Assembly: GCF_963259705.1 (NCBI RefSeq)
Contig: NC_081846.1
Span: 87,370,641-87,434,640, forward strand
Reading direction: 5' to 3'
Source: Myotis daubentonii
Lineage: Eukaryota; Chordata; Mammalia; Chiroptera; Vespertilionidae
Length of the DNA stretch: 64,000 nt
The position numbers were made by a program, and so were the translations under genes. Positions 1 through 10,345 of this stretch are shown here, one piece after another. Numbering within the stretch: position 1 is the stretch's first letter; the number at the start of each line of letters is the position of its first letter. Below the pieces are notes generated by a model. The model saw only the letters and a list, made by a program, of their open reading frames with translations, did not search any database and was not told the origin of the DNA.

Positions 1-394
1 AGGGTGCTCCCGGAGGTCTGGCTCTGGCATATGAGAAGCTCTAGTTAAGCTGTCTTCACTGGCACCAGGTGAGCTGTCTGTAACATCTCCGACTGGGATC
101 CTTCTTCAAAATTGCTTAACCAGGGCTCCGGTGCCTTCTGGTATTCGAGGTAGCAGGAGAGAGCTCTGAGCTTAGCCAGATTCTGTTCCCTGAGATCTAC
201 CTTTGACTTTTCTGTCCAGTGTCTTCAGGGCTTTTCTTCATAATGCAGTTCCAGAAGCTTTGTAAGCTATGAGTATAAGTATGTTTCTTGATTGGTTTTT
301 GCCTTTGAATGGGATCCTTTTTGATCCACACAACAGCTCTTCAGCTGGGAAGTGTTTTCGATAATACAGTACATTTGATCATTACTCCTTTTAC

Positions 395-560
395 AGGCCA
401 TTTATTCAAAAAGTATTTGTTGAGAACATGTGTTCCAGGCGCTGAGAATACAGCAGTGAATAAGACAACATTCCTGCCCTGGGGAGTGTACAGATTAGTA
501 AGGGAAACAGCCAACGGACAAGTGAGAACATTTAAACAAGCGCTCCAGGCAGAGTAGCCC
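395..560 (+). repeat. Ancient L2/MIR-like repeat fragment
   Basis: The text around TTATTCAAAAAGTATTTGTT, followed by a 'ctgagaatacagcagtgaat' phrase and an 'acattcctgccctggg' phrase, follows a very common old mammalian interspersed repeat of L2 type. It is diverged, without target duplications. Family assignment is by recall only. Confidence 0.4.
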
Positions 561-895
561 GGGCTATGGAGAGTGAGAAAGCCGCGGAGAGATGGAGAGA
601 GTGCTGGGCAGGGGAGAGCTGACTTGGGGATGGAAGGGGAGGTAGTATTTCCACAGAACCTCCTTCCTTCCTTAGGAATACCTATTTTAGTCATGAGGAA
701 ATTGGATCTGTTCTCTGCCCTCAATGTGTCGTTTGTTAATTTTTATCATTAGCATCTATTTTTCCCTCTTCTCAGCAACCTGGGAGAACATGCCAGGTTT
801 GTCCTCCACGTCAGCAATTCAATTTTCCCCAGCGTGTGCTCTTCACTCCCGCACGCTGCGCACTCATGATTCCTGCCCATCACCTCCATCTCCCC

Positions 896-960
896 GCACC
901 TCACACCTCGCACCTCACGCCTCCCACCTCGCGCCTCGCACCTCGCGCCTCGCACCTCGC
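896..960 (+). repeat. Heptamer tandem repeat (GCACCTC)n
   Basis: About nine contiguous copies of a 7-bp unit GCACCTC, varying at positions 1-3 (GCACCTC, ACACCTC, ACGCCTC, CCACCTC, GCGCCTC). It makes short spurious reading frames on both strands. Confidence 0.85.
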
Positions 961-1599
961 TGACCTGGGCACAGCCTCTGCCCCCTCCAGGTTCCCAGCT
1001 CTTGTGGGGGGTGCGGTGCGGGGGAGTCCCCTGCATCTTCTTATCTTCTTGAGGCTGCCAAGCAGCTTGCAGAGGTTTTACTCTGACGCTGGCAATGAGC
1101 CATTTCTCGGAGCCCTTGCCCTCTGAGCCGGTGGAACGACCTGCCGTTCTTAGCTCTGAGGTGTTGCACAGGTCACACAGGAGCCTGCTTCCCTCAGCTC
1201 CCCCGTGGGTGCGGGTTATGAAGTCCCTCTGTGCCCCCTTCTGTGATGGTCCATGGCAGGATGGAAGCGCGGCCCTTGCCCCGCTGTGTCTGATGGGCCA
1301 TGGGCCTGGGTAAATTCCCGCATGACCACCTGCTGTGGGTGATGGACATGGCACCCAGCGTCTGCCCCGGGCCCACGGCAGCTCTGTCTCAGGGCTCTCA
1401 CTACCTTGGGAGCCACACCCAACAGATGGAGCTCCCGGAAACCTCTGGCGGTCAGAGCGCTGCCACCTGGCTCCACCGCTGCCCCGGGTCCAGCATGGCT
1501 TGTGGGGACAATCGGGGGGGGGGGGCACATAATTGCACGAAACCACAGACTGTTGTGCCTGAAAGTTGTTCTTCCCGGAGCCCCCAGGAGCCCCACAGC

Positions 1600-1870
1600 T
1601 GGGAGGTTATTTGTGCTAACCTCCTATTTAGAAATTAAGCTCCGATTTGGAAATTAAGGATTGTAATTTAGCATTAACCCAGATGTCAAGACATAATGAG
1701 ACACACTGTGGGGAAATGGAATTCCATATTGCCAAAGACCCATTTTATTTCTAATAACCAGCCACTCGCATCATGCCAATATTGATGGATCATATGTTTA
1801 AAATTTTGATAGCTCATTCATTTCTATAATTACATTTATTTCAAATTAAATAAGTCTCACACCCTTGATA
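1600..1870. promoter_or_regulatory. AT-rich candidate conserved noncoding element
   Basis: The composition switches sharply from GC-rich to AT-rich. The stretch has several homeodomain-type cores (AAATTAAG, GTAATTTAG, ATAATTACA) and no recognisable transposon. This is the usual look of a deeply conserved noncoding element, but conservation cannot be tested here, so the call is inference. Confidence 0.3.
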
Positions 1871-2126
1871 TACAAAGAGACAAAATTAATTTGTGGATCA
1901 GAATTAACCTGCCATTCAACCCCAGGGCTGTCCTTTCTGAAGCCCTTGGAAAGCTGCACTCTGCCGCTCACAGAGTCGTTAGCACGTGAGCAACTCTTAT
2001 CCCTGCGCTTGGAGGGCGCCCTGCAGAGCAGACAGAGTGGGAGTGGACTTGCTCACCAAGAGGCTCAGAGGAGAGACAGGCCATTTGCCAACAGCGCTGC
2101 TCTGCCTGGAGAACAGCTAAAGCAGC

Positions 2127-2475
2127 GCAGGGCGGCCGCCTGGTGCTATGGGGGGAGGAGGTTTGCAGGGCGGCTGCCTGGTGCTACAAGGTGCGGGGGG
2201 GGGGGCGGGGGGATGCGTTGGCAGGGCGGCCGCCTGGTGCTATGGGGGGAGGGGGTTGGCAGGGCGGCCGCCTGGTGCTATGGGGGGAGGGGGGTTAGCA
2301 GGGCGGCTGCCTGGTGCTGCAAGGTGGGGGGGGTGCATTGGCAGGACGGCCGCCTGGTGCTATGGGGGGAGGGGGGTTGGCAGGGCGGCTGCCTGGTGCT
2401 GCAAGGTGGGGGGGTGCGTTGGCAGGGCGGCATCCTGGTGCTGCCGAGGAGGGGGGTGGGGGGGTTGGCAGTTGT
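2127..2475 (+). repeat. G-rich minisatellite, eight 37-56-bp units
   Basis: Eight contiguous units each begin GCAGGGCGGCCGCCTGGTGCT or a close variant. Two unit types occur: type A continues with ATGGGGGGAGG, type B with GCAAGGTGGGGGGG or ACAAGGTGCGG. The order is A B A A B A B B-like. The G-runs vary in length. The frames across it (for example 1865-2509 on +) are Gly/Trp/Cys-rich low-complexity and are not considered coding. The strand is G-quadruplex prone. Confidence 0.9.
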
Positions 2476-4846
2476 CCCCAGGCCACTAGTTACTGGTGAG
2501 CGACCCTAAGCAGGATGCCCTTTCTCGAGTGGGTGGGAGGAGTGCCCACTCCTCCTGCCTGCCCACACCCCTTGCTGGGGCCCGTCCTGGCCACAACTGG
2601 CTTGACCAAGAGTGGAGGATGGACAAATCAGAGGGCACGGAGACCTTAAACGGCCGGGCAGTGAGGGTGCGTGGAGGGATTTGAACAGCACTCCCTAGGA
2701 GGCAGCCAGAGTTCATACCACGCATGCTGTGGGAGCGGCCCCAAAGAGAACACGCGCCTTGCAGAGCTGGGCGACAATGAGGGCAGCGTCCGCCCTTGCC
2801 TCCGGCCGGTTCCCCTGCACAGGAGCTGCCGGGCGCCTGTCCTCGCTGCCGAGCGCGCCCCGGCATTTGCTCAGTGTCGTCTCATAAGCCAGGAAGCTGG
2901 GACAGATGCCCACTCTGTGCCAGGCCGACTCAGGGCAAGACTCCCAGAGAGTGGCAGACGGTGCTCCCAGCTGCGCCTCTGTCCTCCCAGGTCCTGAGGG
3001 GGGTACGCAGCCTCTGAGCTCCAGCGTGTCGCCTGCCCTGTGGACCTGACGCTCGCAGGAGCCACGGGGACAGGGACAGTGGGTACAGAGCACAGCCCAG
3101 TCCTGGTGCCTGTTTCATGCGCTGCAAGTGACAAAAGGGCGTGGCCATGTCAACAATAACATACTAGTAAGTGGGGCCACTGTAAGTGGAGCCGCAGCTG
3201 TGGTGCCAGAGGCGCCTGTGCGCCTGCCACTCGGGTCTGTGGATGTCAGAGCCGCAGCAGCCTTTGGACTGGGCCTTAAGTCACGTCTGCAACAGGAACA
3301 AGCACACGGCCGCAGGCTGACAACGGAACACTCTGCTCCGAACGCACATCACGGTTCTCTGTCTGCACACAGGCAGTGTCCTTCTCTGGTGCCGCTGCTG
3401 CCCTTCCCTGTCCCGTGAGCACCGTCGTCTGTCTTCTGATCAGAGCATTACTTGGGCTTTGCCTGAATCAGTGATTCCAAAATAGCTATTCTTATTGACC
3501 TCAAATACAGTGTGTGTGTGCCTTCACCTGGAAAGGCCTTTTTACTTTTAAGTTAACAATAGCAGTTTTAAAATACAGACAAGGCTGTCCACAAAGCCAG
3601 TCTGGGGCAGGCATGGCAGCCCCTGAGTTTGGGGGCTGAGAGGGAAGTGAATTTCTCCCTGGGGCAGCCCGGTGCCCGGTGACAGTGGAATGTGCAGGGG
3701 TGTCCTGGCTGTGGAGGTGCGGGTCCCGGGTGCCGGGCCTGGTTGGGAGCTGAGGTAGATGACAGAGCAGCCCTGAGACCTGCCCGGGGTCTGGGTCCAA
3801 GGTGCAGGACAATGGGGTGAAGGCTGTCTCTATCCCAGGGCCGTGGTGGGGTCCGGGGAATCCACAGGCTGTGCTGAGGGAGCGCTGGTGGTAGCCGGAG
3901 CCTCGGTGGACAGCACCTGGCACACATGGGCCCATACAGGTACGAGCCAGATGACCACAGACAAGTGGAAACAACCTCGCTTAAGAGTTTGCCAACACCT
4001 GACCCCCAGCTCACCCTGACCCCAGAGGGCGGGCTATTCTGAAACGATGGGGTCCTGAGCCCACAGTGGCTGAGGAGTCACTGACTTTGACTCTGTTTAC
4101 ATGTCAGTACCAGGATCCATCACACAGAACGGGGCTCGGCATGAGAAATTAAATTAAATGATGCCCAAATGGAGTCGGGCTCTTGTATACTTGAATCTGT
4201 AAGCCTGAGTCAGCCCCTGGAACTGGGGGGTAGGGGTCCTCAGACAGGGCCTGGGAGCCGGTCAGCAGGAGGGGGCTCCCCGTGCACACGTCTCCACAGG
4301 ATCCAGGGGTCAGCGTTATGGGCTGTTTTCAGCTCAGGCTGTGCTCCCGCTGCTGGGTGGGTGGGCCCCGAAGTGGGTGACCCTGTGTCAGGGCCAGAGG
4401 CTGGGCAGGACGCTGAGTTCTCTGATTCCGAGAGGCACGGTGCCCACAGAGCGGCTGCCTTTGTACAGCCAGGAAGGAAGACGAGTGGGGAAATCCAAGG
4501 CAGGTCCGGGACCCCGGGACACAGGCAAAAAGGCTAAAATCCCCGCCTGACCCTGAGCCACGGCCGGCGTCGGCCGGCGGGGAAGTGGCGCTCCTTCGCC
4601 AGCTCCCACAGTCACCGCGAGCAGCATGTCGGGGTCACCACCGCCTTCAGATGGAGAGACGGCTCAGGGAGAAACCCACCTCCCCGGCCATGTGGCTCCT
4701 CAGAGGCCGAGTCCAAATGAGATCCCGCCCCCCTGCCCTTCCCAAGCATTCCAGGCCTCTTAAAACTACCTGATTTCTGAGGGAAATTTTCAGAAAATCA
4801 AACTTTTAAAATCTGCCGATTGCATCCCGTGGATTCAAAGATAATC
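2476..4846. other. Unassigned GC-rich sequence
   Basis: No gene, RNA or clear transposon recognised. Around 4080-4170 there is a weak match to the 3' part of a MIR-type SINE. All open frames are short and lack recognisable domains. Confidence 0.55.
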
Positions 4847-4868
4847 GTGTGTGTGTGTGTGTGTGTGT
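4847..4868 (+). repeat. (GT)11 microsatellite
   Basis: Uninterrupted GT dinucleotide run of about 22 bp. Confidence 0.95.
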
Positions 4869-5350
4869 ATCAGCCCCAGGAAGCGGTGGTTCTGCACACA
4901 GGGAGGCCGGCGCTGCTGCCTCCTCCCCAAGCCCCTGGTGCCTATGAATATTTCAGGACAGCTGGGCCTGGGGAAGGAAGAGGGAGGAGCTGGGGCCCAG
5001 GACCTCTCCCCTGGCGCACCCACCCGCCCGGCAGAGCACGGCCTCGGGGGGATTGGTCTGGGCTCCTCTGTGTTGGGAAGCCAGCCAGCCAGGAGCAGGC
5101 AGGCCCCTGGGGCTGAACCGCCCGCTGGCTTACCCGCTGAGGCGCTTTGTGGCTGTGCGTGGAGATGCCATTGAAAACGCAGTGCTCACCCAGGGCTCCG
5201 CTCGCTGCAGACTCCGGGGAATGTTGCTGTGAGTTTGGGAGGGAAAGAAGCAGTAGAATCCAGGATGTGTTGCCCACGGAGACAGAGGCGGAGAGCCCTG
5301 GGCAGGGCCCCGGGAGCCAGGGGGCCAAGGGGCTGCAGGGGCCAAGGGTT
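4869..5350. other. Unassigned GC-rich sequence
   Basis: Nothing recognised on either strand apart from short overlapping low-information frames. Confidence 0.55.
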
Positions 5351-5412
5351 CTAAGAAATGGATGCAGTTGGTGGTGGCAGCTGCGTCCTTGGTTGCTGCA
5401 TCCATTTCTTAG
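5351..5412. repeat. 17-bp perfect inverted repeat with 28-bp loop
   Basis: The left arm CTAAGAAATGGATGCAG (5351-5367) is the exact reverse complement of the right arm CTGCATCCATTTCTTAG (5396-5412). The loop plus right arm (5368-5411) recurs at 6004-6047 with two mismatches, but that copy lacks the left arm. Confidence 0.9.
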
Positions 5413-6003
5413 GACCTGGCCTGCCTCCTGGCCACCCCGCTGTTAAATGGCTGCTGATGCTCAAGCCGCAGGGGCCATGAGCGCCGACGGGGAGGGACAC
5501 AGCTCAGGCTGGGGCTCTGCAGGTCAGTACCTATCAGGTCACCCAGACCCAGCACTTGGGTCGGCTCTGCCGAGAAAGAGCTGTGGTTTCAAACAATTAA
5601 ATGACAAACTCCTCTTCGTTTCTCATGGCATCCACTACTTAATGTGATAAAAAAAGCAGCCTCAGAGATGTCCCCCGGATGGGAGCACCAGGGCAGTTTT
5701 GTGAGCCCAGATGCTCACATACGCAGGCCTGGGCAGGCGGGGCCCGGGCCGGCCTCCTCCGCCGCACCAGTGTTGCTGAGGCTGGGCCAGCTTGCCACCC
5801 GCCTCAGTACTCAGCTCCAGCCCCTTCCCACAGGCAGTGGTTTGGGAAGTCAGCTCCGAGTAAGAGAAACTCCAGCCCCACCCGGTGCGGCCACCGAGTG
5901 GAACTGACTGGGTCCTCTAACCGAAAAGCCCAGGGGGTGGACTTCAGGTGTGGGCTGGTCCAGGCATGGGGGGCCCAGGCGTTTCCATGACGATGCTTCG
6001 AGA
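5413..6003. other. Unassigned sequence between the two related 44-bp copies
   Basis: No gene or named repeat seen. The stretch separates the inverted repeat at 5351-5412 from the related 44-bp copy at 6004-6047. Confidence 0.5.
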
Positions 6004-6047
6004 TTGGTGGTGGCAGCTTTGTCCTTGGTTGCTGCATCCATTTCTTA
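6004..6047 (+). repeat. Second copy of the 44-bp sequence at 5368-5411
   Basis: The stretch runs from TTGGTGGTGGCAGC to CCATTTCTTA and matches 5368-5411 at about 42 of 44 positions. It directly abuts the reversed LTR relic that follows, so it may be part of that element's flank. Confidence 0.75.
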
Positions 6048-6452
6048 TGACCCTGTGACCAATGAGCTCAGCCAGGAGGCTAAAAACAACGGAGATGCAC
6101 TGTCTCGCATATTGGAGGCTGGGAAACAGAGACCAAGGTGTCAGCACAGCCCGCTGCCTCTGAGCCTGGGCAAGCCCTTCCTTCTCTCTCCCAGCTCCCG
6201 GCGGCTCCTGGTAGGCCTTGCCGCTCCTTGGCTGTGGCTGTATCCCTCTGTCTCACCTCCATCTACCCCTGCGTCTCTCTCTGTCTCTATCTCCTCTTTA
6301 AGGACATCAGTAACACTGGGTTTGCCACACTAATCACATATGACCTCATCTCAACTTATTGCATCTACAAAGACCATCTTCCCCAATATTTCCCAACAAT
6401 GTTCTCAAGTTCCGGGTGGATGGGAATTTGTGGGACACTGCTCACCGCACTC
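6048..6452 (-). mobile_element. Ancient MaLR-like LTR relic, reverse strand
   Basis: Read on the minus strand it follows the same old mammalian LTR layout as the better copy at 20511-20948: a TGATTTTAATGAGGTCAT-like block, then a 'ccttataagaagagg'-like block, then a 3' part ending in a 'ttctgttgtttt'-like phrase. Here these appear as ATGACCTCATCTCAACTTAT, CTCTTTAAGGACATCAGTAA and TAAAAACAACGGAGATGC. It is heavily diverged, with no detectable target duplication. The subfamily cannot be fixed by eye. Confidence 0.55.
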
Positions 6453-7000
6453 CAGCTGCCACCCTTTCAGATACGGCAGCTTTCATAGAAAATGGGGATC
6501 CAGGTCCTGGCTGACATGCAGGCTGCTTTCCCAACTTGAGCAAAAGCTCAGGGGTAGATATTGGGGGTGCTCTACCCAGACCTCTCAATCCTTCTCACTG
6601 ATTCCGGGTGTCTTTGCCTTTAATGGCCACATAACACTTTGTAGAAGCTTGCCCTTGGGCTCCTGGGGTGGGGGCGGGGGGAGCACATGCAAAGACCTGG
6701 AGGCACTTGAGAGTCCACATTCCCCGGGCCAGCCCTCTGAGAAAGGCGCCAGTGTGAGCTGAAGGACGCCCGGCGCCCGCTCAGGTGAAGCGTGACATGC
6801 TCACTGTGGATCCAGCTGCCTTCTGCAGGGCCTCGCCCAAAATCACACCCTGGCCTGGCTCCTCCCTGGTGGTACTTCCTTAGGGGAATCTTGTTTCAGA
6901 AACTGCGTCTGGTAAGGCTGCCTGACTCGGCAATGAAAATGCAGTTAACAATAACAAAATCAATATTGATACTAACTAATAAGTGAAATAAAAATAAATG
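6453..7000. other. Unassigned sequence
   Basis: GC-rich then AT-rich unique-looking sequence. No exon or named repeat was recognised. Confidence 0.5.
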
Positions 7001-7041
7001 GAAGCCCAGTTGGATTTGAATTTCACATAAATGACCAATAA

Positions 7042-7364
7042 TCCTATATAATAAAAGGCTAATATGCAAATTGACCAAATGGTGGAATGACTGGTCACTA
7101 TGACATGCACTGACCACCAGGGGGCAGACGCTAAATGCAGGAGCTGCCCCTGGTGGTCAGTGTGCTCCCACAGGGGGAGCGCCACTCAGCCAGAAGCCAG
7201 GCTCATGGCTGCTGAGTGCAGCGACGGCAGTGGCGGGAGCCTCTCCCACCTCCTTGGCAGCGCTAAGGATGTCCGACTGATGGCTCCCAGACTGCGAGAG
7301 GGCATAGGCCAAACTGAGGGACTACCCCCCCCCCCCGCATGGATTTCATGCACCAGGCCTCTAG
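7042..7364 (+). mobile_element. HeliBat-type non-autonomous Helitron
   Basis: Non-autonomous rolling-circle transposon with no coding capacity. The 5' end is TCCTATATAATAAAAGGCT and the 3' end is GGCCTCTAG. It lies exactly between A (7041) and T (7365), the Helitron target rule, with no target duplication. A small hairpin (GCATG...CATGC, 7337-7351) sits about 10 nt before the terminal CTAG, as expected for the Helitron terminator. It is 323 bp and includes a poly-C run and an internal inverted repeat around 7109-7162. HeliBat elements are known to have amplified massively in vesper bats, which supports the host assignment. Confidence 0.9.
7114..7156. promoter_or_regulatory. Pair of inverted CTCF-like motifs inside the Helitron
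   Basis: The plus-strand motif CCACCAGGGGGCAG (7114-7127) fits the recalled CTCF core CCASYAGRKGGCRS at all 14 positions. A facing minus-strand near-copy CCACCAGGGGCAG (7144-7156) has one G deleted. Both sit in the arms of a Helitron-internal inverted repeat. Occupancy is untested; CpG state and flanks would matter. Confidence 0.5.
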
Positions 7365-7461
7365 TTAGTAATATAAGCATGTCCCCTGAAGTATCTAGGA
7401 CATTATTATACTAAAAAATGTTGCTTATGTATCTGAAATCCACATTTAATTGGGTGTCCTG

Positions 7462-10008
7462 TATTTGGCATCCCTACTTCTGAGGAACTGACATAAGACA
7501 AGCTTGGCTCTGGTTAGAGTGACTCGGGTCATGCTCTTGTTCCTGAACCAATCCTGTGATAAGAGGCTGGGAGAGCAGGGACCTGCTCCCACCAATCGGG
7601 ACCCGAGCCTGGGCCTGGGCGTGAGTGGGTCCACCCACACTCAGGGCTGGTTGCTCCACAGAACGGGTGTGTGAGGTGCAGATGCTGGGAGGCAGCCACA
7701 CCTGTTACCAGATATTACTAACCAGAGTGCCTCATTCTCTGCACGGTTCTGGCCACAGTGTCCCGGTGACCATGGAATGAATGAATCCTGCACCACTGGC
7801 TCCTGGGAAAACACAGGCGTGGGCTCCTGTGAGCCTCCACTCATAACATTTTTGTCAACCAATCAGTACACAGCATTGTTGTATGAGCGTTTCTATTTAA
7901 AGACACCTTATTTAATAAATACCGTCCATTCAACTCACAGCCAACTGCACACTAACTCCTTCTGAACAGAACTCCTCCCACTCACGATTTCCCCACTAGA
8001 CACCCCGCGGCCTTCTCACACTGAGAACACCAGACAGCACGTCAGCATTACGCCGAAATCCATGTTAAACAGCAAGATCGCCAACAAAAGGCACCAACAT
8101 GTGAGAAACGTGGCACTAAATCGACCAGGAGGAGGACACTGCCGATGAGAGCGGGAGGGCAGTGGGCTGGCCAGCTCCTCCTCGGCTGGGCTGCGAGGGA
8201 GACGCGCACTTCCCCTGCCCTGCACGTCGCAACGCCCACGAAGAGCTGTGAGCACCCTCGCCTCGGGGCCTGTCATCCGTTTAACAAGCAGCTGATCACA
8301 AACACGGAACCCGCAGGTGACGAGGATGACTGTCCCTGCAAACAGCCGTGAGTGGCCGTGTGTGCAGGGCTGCGGTGCTGGCTTCAAGCCTGCTCGCGGC
8401 ATGTTCGCATTCAGGACGGCCCCCCCAAGAGGTGGGCTCGCTCGATCAACACAGAGCTTGGACAAACAGCCGCTCGCGGGAGCTGTTTGCACAGCTATCA
8501 ACATGCGACCGCTGCTTGCTATGTAACGACGGCAGCGAGCCGCCTGTGTGCAGTGTTAACACAAACAGCTTAGTACAAGGCACCGTGTTTGCCTGGCTGG
8601 GTAGCTGCTGCCTGATGTGAAATTCCTGAACTCGGCTCCGGGTGCGGTCATCTGTAAACAGCCGCCCGAAGCCAGGGGAAGCCCCCTGCACTGCTCTACA
8701 AGTTCGCTGCTGTTTACCCAGCATCTGCTGCCCGGCCTTCTCACCGCCGAGCCCTCGCACACTGCTGAGGCGGGCTCATTATTGTAAGTGTGTGAACGGG
8801 ATCATCCACCAAAGCCTTCATTTATCTCTTGAAAAGTTTTTTGTTCAGATCGACTGTTTGCCCAAAACAATCAACATGCTGGAATGTTCTCCTTGACTAA
8901 GCTGGCCCTCTCCTCCCCGAAGAGCTCTGGGCACTGTCCACCCGCTTTCCCGGGCACAGGTGCGGGGAGGGAGAGGTGGGGGGGGGCGCAGAGTAGTATG
9001 GGGGGAGGAGGGGTTGGCACGGTCTGATATTGTGACAGCAGGCCTCCTACAATACGGTGTTCAACATTTTTCATTTGCCCCCATTTATAAATTAATTTCA
9101 TTGTTTTAAAATTAATTTTATCTTTTAATAAGATTATATGCATATAGGTTTTTAATCAACTAGTATTGAAAGACAGTCTAGCAGTTTCTTAACCCTCCCC
9201 CTCCTCCAACAAGGCCACCGCCTTTGATGTTTGACTTCCTCAGCCATTTCTTCTGGTGTTGACAACCGCGCTGTTAATAGGTTCCTTGGCCGCTCCGTTT
9301 TTAGCATTACGTGATGGTGTGCTGTTCGAACAGCTGGGGTTTCGGCTCCCGTCCACGGACCCTCTCCCCACATCCTTAATGTAAACGGATCATCATTCCT
9401 GGTTAAGTCACAGCACCTGTTTACACTGCCACAGCACGTAAATACTGTTTGCTGCTGGGCAGTGATTTGATTTTGTTTCTTTTCTTGGACATCTCTTATT
9501 CTTCTTCAACAGTTGGCTTTCTTCACCAGCTTAATTTCCTGTGGGCTCATTGCTGTTTCCTTTTTTCAAATGTCCCACAGCCTGGCCGCATGTTGGCTAA
9601 TGCTCCTCTCCAAGCCTCAAGCCCAGTCCAGCAGCGCCTTTCCCCGCCTGGCAGCCTCCAGGGGCCTCTCGGACGTCATCACCCGCCTGACCCTGTGTTG
9701 CAGAGCCCAAGCCTCGCACGCTCCGGCCTGAGCCTTCCTCTGCCAGCACCTCCTCGGGTAGTTTCCTTTGAAAAGGTGGGTGGGCTCAGAATCTTCTGAG
9801 GTTTTCAGGGTTAACAATGCTTCTATTCTGCCGTCACATTTAAATGATCCTTTGGGCGCTCATATAGGATTCTCGATGGAAAATAAAGTTCCCTCCTAAG
9901 GTTGAAGCCATTGTCCCTTTTCTCCCGGCCCCACCCACTGTGACCCCCTGCTGGGGATGGGACCTGGTGCCTTTCATCTGGAAGTTCCAGGAATCTGCTC
10001 GCTTGTCT
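7462..10008. other. Unassigned, mostly single-copy-looking sequence
   Basis: No protein, RNA gene or named repeat recognised. The part from 8030 to 9430 has balanced composition and several forkhead-like motifs, annotated separately. Confidence 0.5.
8330..9430. promoter_or_regulatory. Region with clustered forkhead-like motifs
   Basis: TGTAAACA occurs at 8653-8660 on + and at 9419-9426 on - (read as TGTTTACA). Near-matches are TGTTTACC at 8711-8718 and TGTAAACG at 9380-9387. AAACAGCC or AAACAGCT also recurs near 8341, 8464, 8567 and 8657. No transposon explains the repetition. An enhancer role is inference only. Confidence 0.25.
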
Positions 10009-10294
10009 GTAAGGGCCGTGGATTCCCATTCCCCGTTGTCCAGGTGGGAAAGCTCTGTAAGGACCGTGGATTCCCATTCCCCGTTGTCCAGGTGGGAAAG
10101 CTCTGTAAGGGCCGTGGATTCCCATTCCCCGTTGTCCAGGTGGGAAAGCTCTGTAAGGACCGTGGATTCCCATTCCCCGTTGTCCAGGTGGGAAAGCTCT
10201 GTAAGGGCCGTGGATTCCCATTCCCCGTTGTCCAGGTGGGAAAGCTCTGTAAGGGCCGTGGATTCCCATTCCCCGTTGTCCAGGTGGGAAAGCT
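10009..10294 (+). repeat. 48-bp minisatellite, six units
   Basis: Six head-to-tail 48-bp units start at 10009, 10057, 10105, 10153, 10201 and 10249. They are near-identical and differ mainly at one base (GTAAGGGCC versus GTAAGGACC) in the order G A G A G G, which suggests expansion through a two-unit step. Because 48 is divisible by three and no frame contains a stop, spurious 188-234-residue frames with 16-residue repeats arise on both strands. Confidence 0.97.
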
Positions 10295-10345
10295 GGGGCC
10301 CAGAGAGGAAGACTTGCCACTGCCCAAGCCTGGATAAAGGGGCCT
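10284..10345 (-). repeat. MIR SINE core downstream of the minisatellite
   Basis: The sequence after the last unit (AAGCTGGGGCCCAGAGAGG, then ACTTGCCACTGCCCAAG) follows the MIR core phrase 'gaaactgaggcccagagaggttaagtgacttgcccaag' in the minus orientation used for these elements. The minisatellite unit itself supplies the preceding 'cccattttacagatg' part of the same core. Confidence 0.5.

Larger units (their letters stand above)
1..1599. other. Unassigned sequence, no gene seen
   Basis: No exon, RNA gene or recognisable protein was found on either strand. The open frames here have no recognisable domain and overlap each other on opposite strands, as expected for GC-rich noncoding DNA. The stretch contains an old LINE-like piece and a short heptamer repeat listed separately. 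Confidence 0.6.
7001..7461. repeat. Old palindromic repeat split by a Helitron
   Basis: Removing the Helitron (7042-7364) joins 7001-7041 to 7365-7461. The joined sequence is a long imperfect palindrome: the left arm starts GCCCAGTTGGATTTGAATTT and the right arm ends CTGAAATCCACATTTAATTGG. Each arm is about 60 bp around the centre near 7388-7392. It resembles an old mammalian palindromic MITE-like repeat whose name I cannot recall with certainty. Confidence 0.6.
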
